The notes below the pieces were generated by a model. That model was given only the letters and a program-made list of their open reading frames with translations. It did no database searches and was not told the DNA's origin. Shown here in pieces: positions 20,197 to 21,299 of a DNA stretch of 21,299 nt (position 1 is its first letter; every line of letters begins with the position of its first letter). The stretch lies in the NCBI GenBank assembly GCA_037176905.1, contig JBBBWG010010845.1:1-21299 (forward strand), given 5' to 3'. This DNA is from Azolla pinnata. Its lineage: Eukaryota; Streptophyta; Polypodiopsida; Salviniales; Salviniaceae. Made by a program: the position numbers and the translations under genes.

Positions 20197-21299
20197 AAGG
20201 TTGCCCTCTTGGGTCTCTGCCAGGCTTGAGTGGGTACCGTTGATGAAAGTTGTGAATTTCTTTAGGGAGCATTTTGCAAATGTATAATTGGTTCCCAAGT
20301 GGCTTCGGAAATCGGGTAGCCTTTCCACATGACCAAATATTGAAGCTGACGACGACTCACCCGAAAGTCAAGGATCTGTTCGACCTCGTACTTGTCACTT
20401 GGCGACAACTCCATGGGTGGTGGTGGGGAAGGTTGTCGTCCGGGGATCTGAGAAGAGTGATTCATTTCGAGGAGTGAAGCATGAAAGACGTTGTGAATGC
20501 CAAAGTGTTGAGGAAGCTCGAGGCGAAACACTACTATATTAATGCGCTCAGTGATACGGAAGGGTCCTAACCTCTTACAGTCCAATTTAGAACAAGGACG
20601 TGTTGTAGCAATGTGACAACGTAGTAACCAAACCAAGTCGTCAACTGCAAAGGCTGGTGTAGCGGATCGAAGACGATTGGCTTGATCCTTGTACCGATCA
20701 CTAGAAATACTTAATTCGAGAGAGAGATCATGATGCACCTCTTGTAAAGTGCGAGCTCGTGCTTCTGCAGAGGGATTGACGGAACTCACAGGAATGGAAA
20801 GACTGAAGCCCGGGTGGAACCCATAGTTTGCAAAGAACGGGGAAACCTTTGTAGACGCATGGAGACTGTTATTGTAGGCGAATTCGGCCAAGGGAAGGAA
20901 GTCGACTCAATCATCTTGTTGGTAGCTAATGGTACACCGGAGGTACTGTTCAAGGATTTGGTTGACCCTCTCAGTTTGTCCATCAGTCTGTGGATGGTAT
21001 GCTAAGGACAAGTTCAAAGAGGTTCCAAAGATTTGAAGAAATTGTTTCTAGAAATGGGAGATGAATTGAGGTCCCCGATCGGAGGTGATATCTTCTGGGA
21101 TGCCGTGTAGCTGAACGACACTTTTAAGCAATAGGTCAGCTGTCTCCTTGCTTGAAATTGTTTTAGAACATGGGACAAAGTGAGCCATCTTAGAAAAACG
21201 ATTGACTATTACCAGCACCGCGTCGACGCCATTGACGGGAGGTAGGTCGGTGATAAAGTCCATGGAGATAGAAGCCCAAGGGCGAGTGGGAATTGGAAG
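20195..21299 (-). pseudogene. Chromodomain Ty3/gypsy (chromovirus) pol, 3' part: integrase and chromodomain, inactivated
   Basis: Reading right to left, the integrase core enters at the window edge with [12 protein letters not shown] (first Asp), then SDRGPQF (second Asp) and [12 protein letters not shown] (Glu). The C-terminal part (AEFAYNNS, FFANYGFHPG) and a GPF-type module follow. A chromodomain ends it, with YEVEQILDFR, QYLVMWKGYP and ATWEP. These belong to plant chromoviruses. The frame is broken by TAG at 21050-21048 and TGA at 20909-20907, both at positions where relatives have Trp. The frame then closes at 20264-20262, where a frameshift leaves the last conserved residues (HQRYPLKPG) in another frame ending at 20197-20195. 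The polypurine tract and LTR follow directly. The element continues past 21299. It cannot make its own integrase. Confidence 0.93.

Overview
This is nuclear DNA from a flowering plant. Genes have GT-AG introns, a plastid-targeted transporter and a plastid rps19 fragment are present, and the retroelements are plant-type Ty1/copia and Ty3/gypsy. One intronless, extremely GC-rich gene sits in AT-rich surroundings, a contrast typical of monocots. That is an inference; the species cannot be named from the sequence.

Three genes could be modelled. (1) Plus strand, 2371-10268: an eight-exon gene for a chloroplast-envelope BASS-family sodium/metabolite cotransporter of the BASS5/BASS6 type. Its exons join in phase to 390 codons plus stop. 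(2) Minus strand, 14250-12328: an intronless 640-codon ALP1-like gene, a domesticated PIF/Harbinger transposase in which all three catalytic acidic positions are substituted. It carries a long poly-Glu tract encoded by a GAG/GAA microsatellite. (3) Minus strand, 18742-15479: a five-exon yippee-like zinc-binding protein of 119 aa that matches the yippee consensus spacing exactly.

The genes are not an operon. The transporter and the ALP1-like gene converge, and the ALP1-like and yippee-like genes are in tandem on the minus strand.

Mobile and transferred DNA fills much of the rest. Intron 1 of the transporter holds a decayed copia RNase H stretch (3131-3560) followed by a likely 3' LTR start (4182). 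Intron 1 of the yippee gene holds, antisense, a piece of about 110 bp of plastid rps19. The right end (19781-21299) is the 3' part of a chromodomain Ty3/gypsy element on the minus strand: integrase core with two in-frame stops, chromodomain, polypurine tract and a 3' LTR of about 403 bp. Its 5' part lies beyond the window.

Possible regulatory DNA includes a 52-bp tandem repeat ending about 60 bp before the transporter ATG, and a triple 24-27-bp module at 19271-19346. Each copy of that module carries an RY element (CATGCATG) and a GCCAC-type palindrome (one a perfect G-box), just ahead of a TATA box. I found no tRNA or rRNA genes, CRISPR arrays or prokaryotic systems, and no clearly new multi-gene system. 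The most unusual items are the catalytically dead transposase gene and the RY/G-box module.
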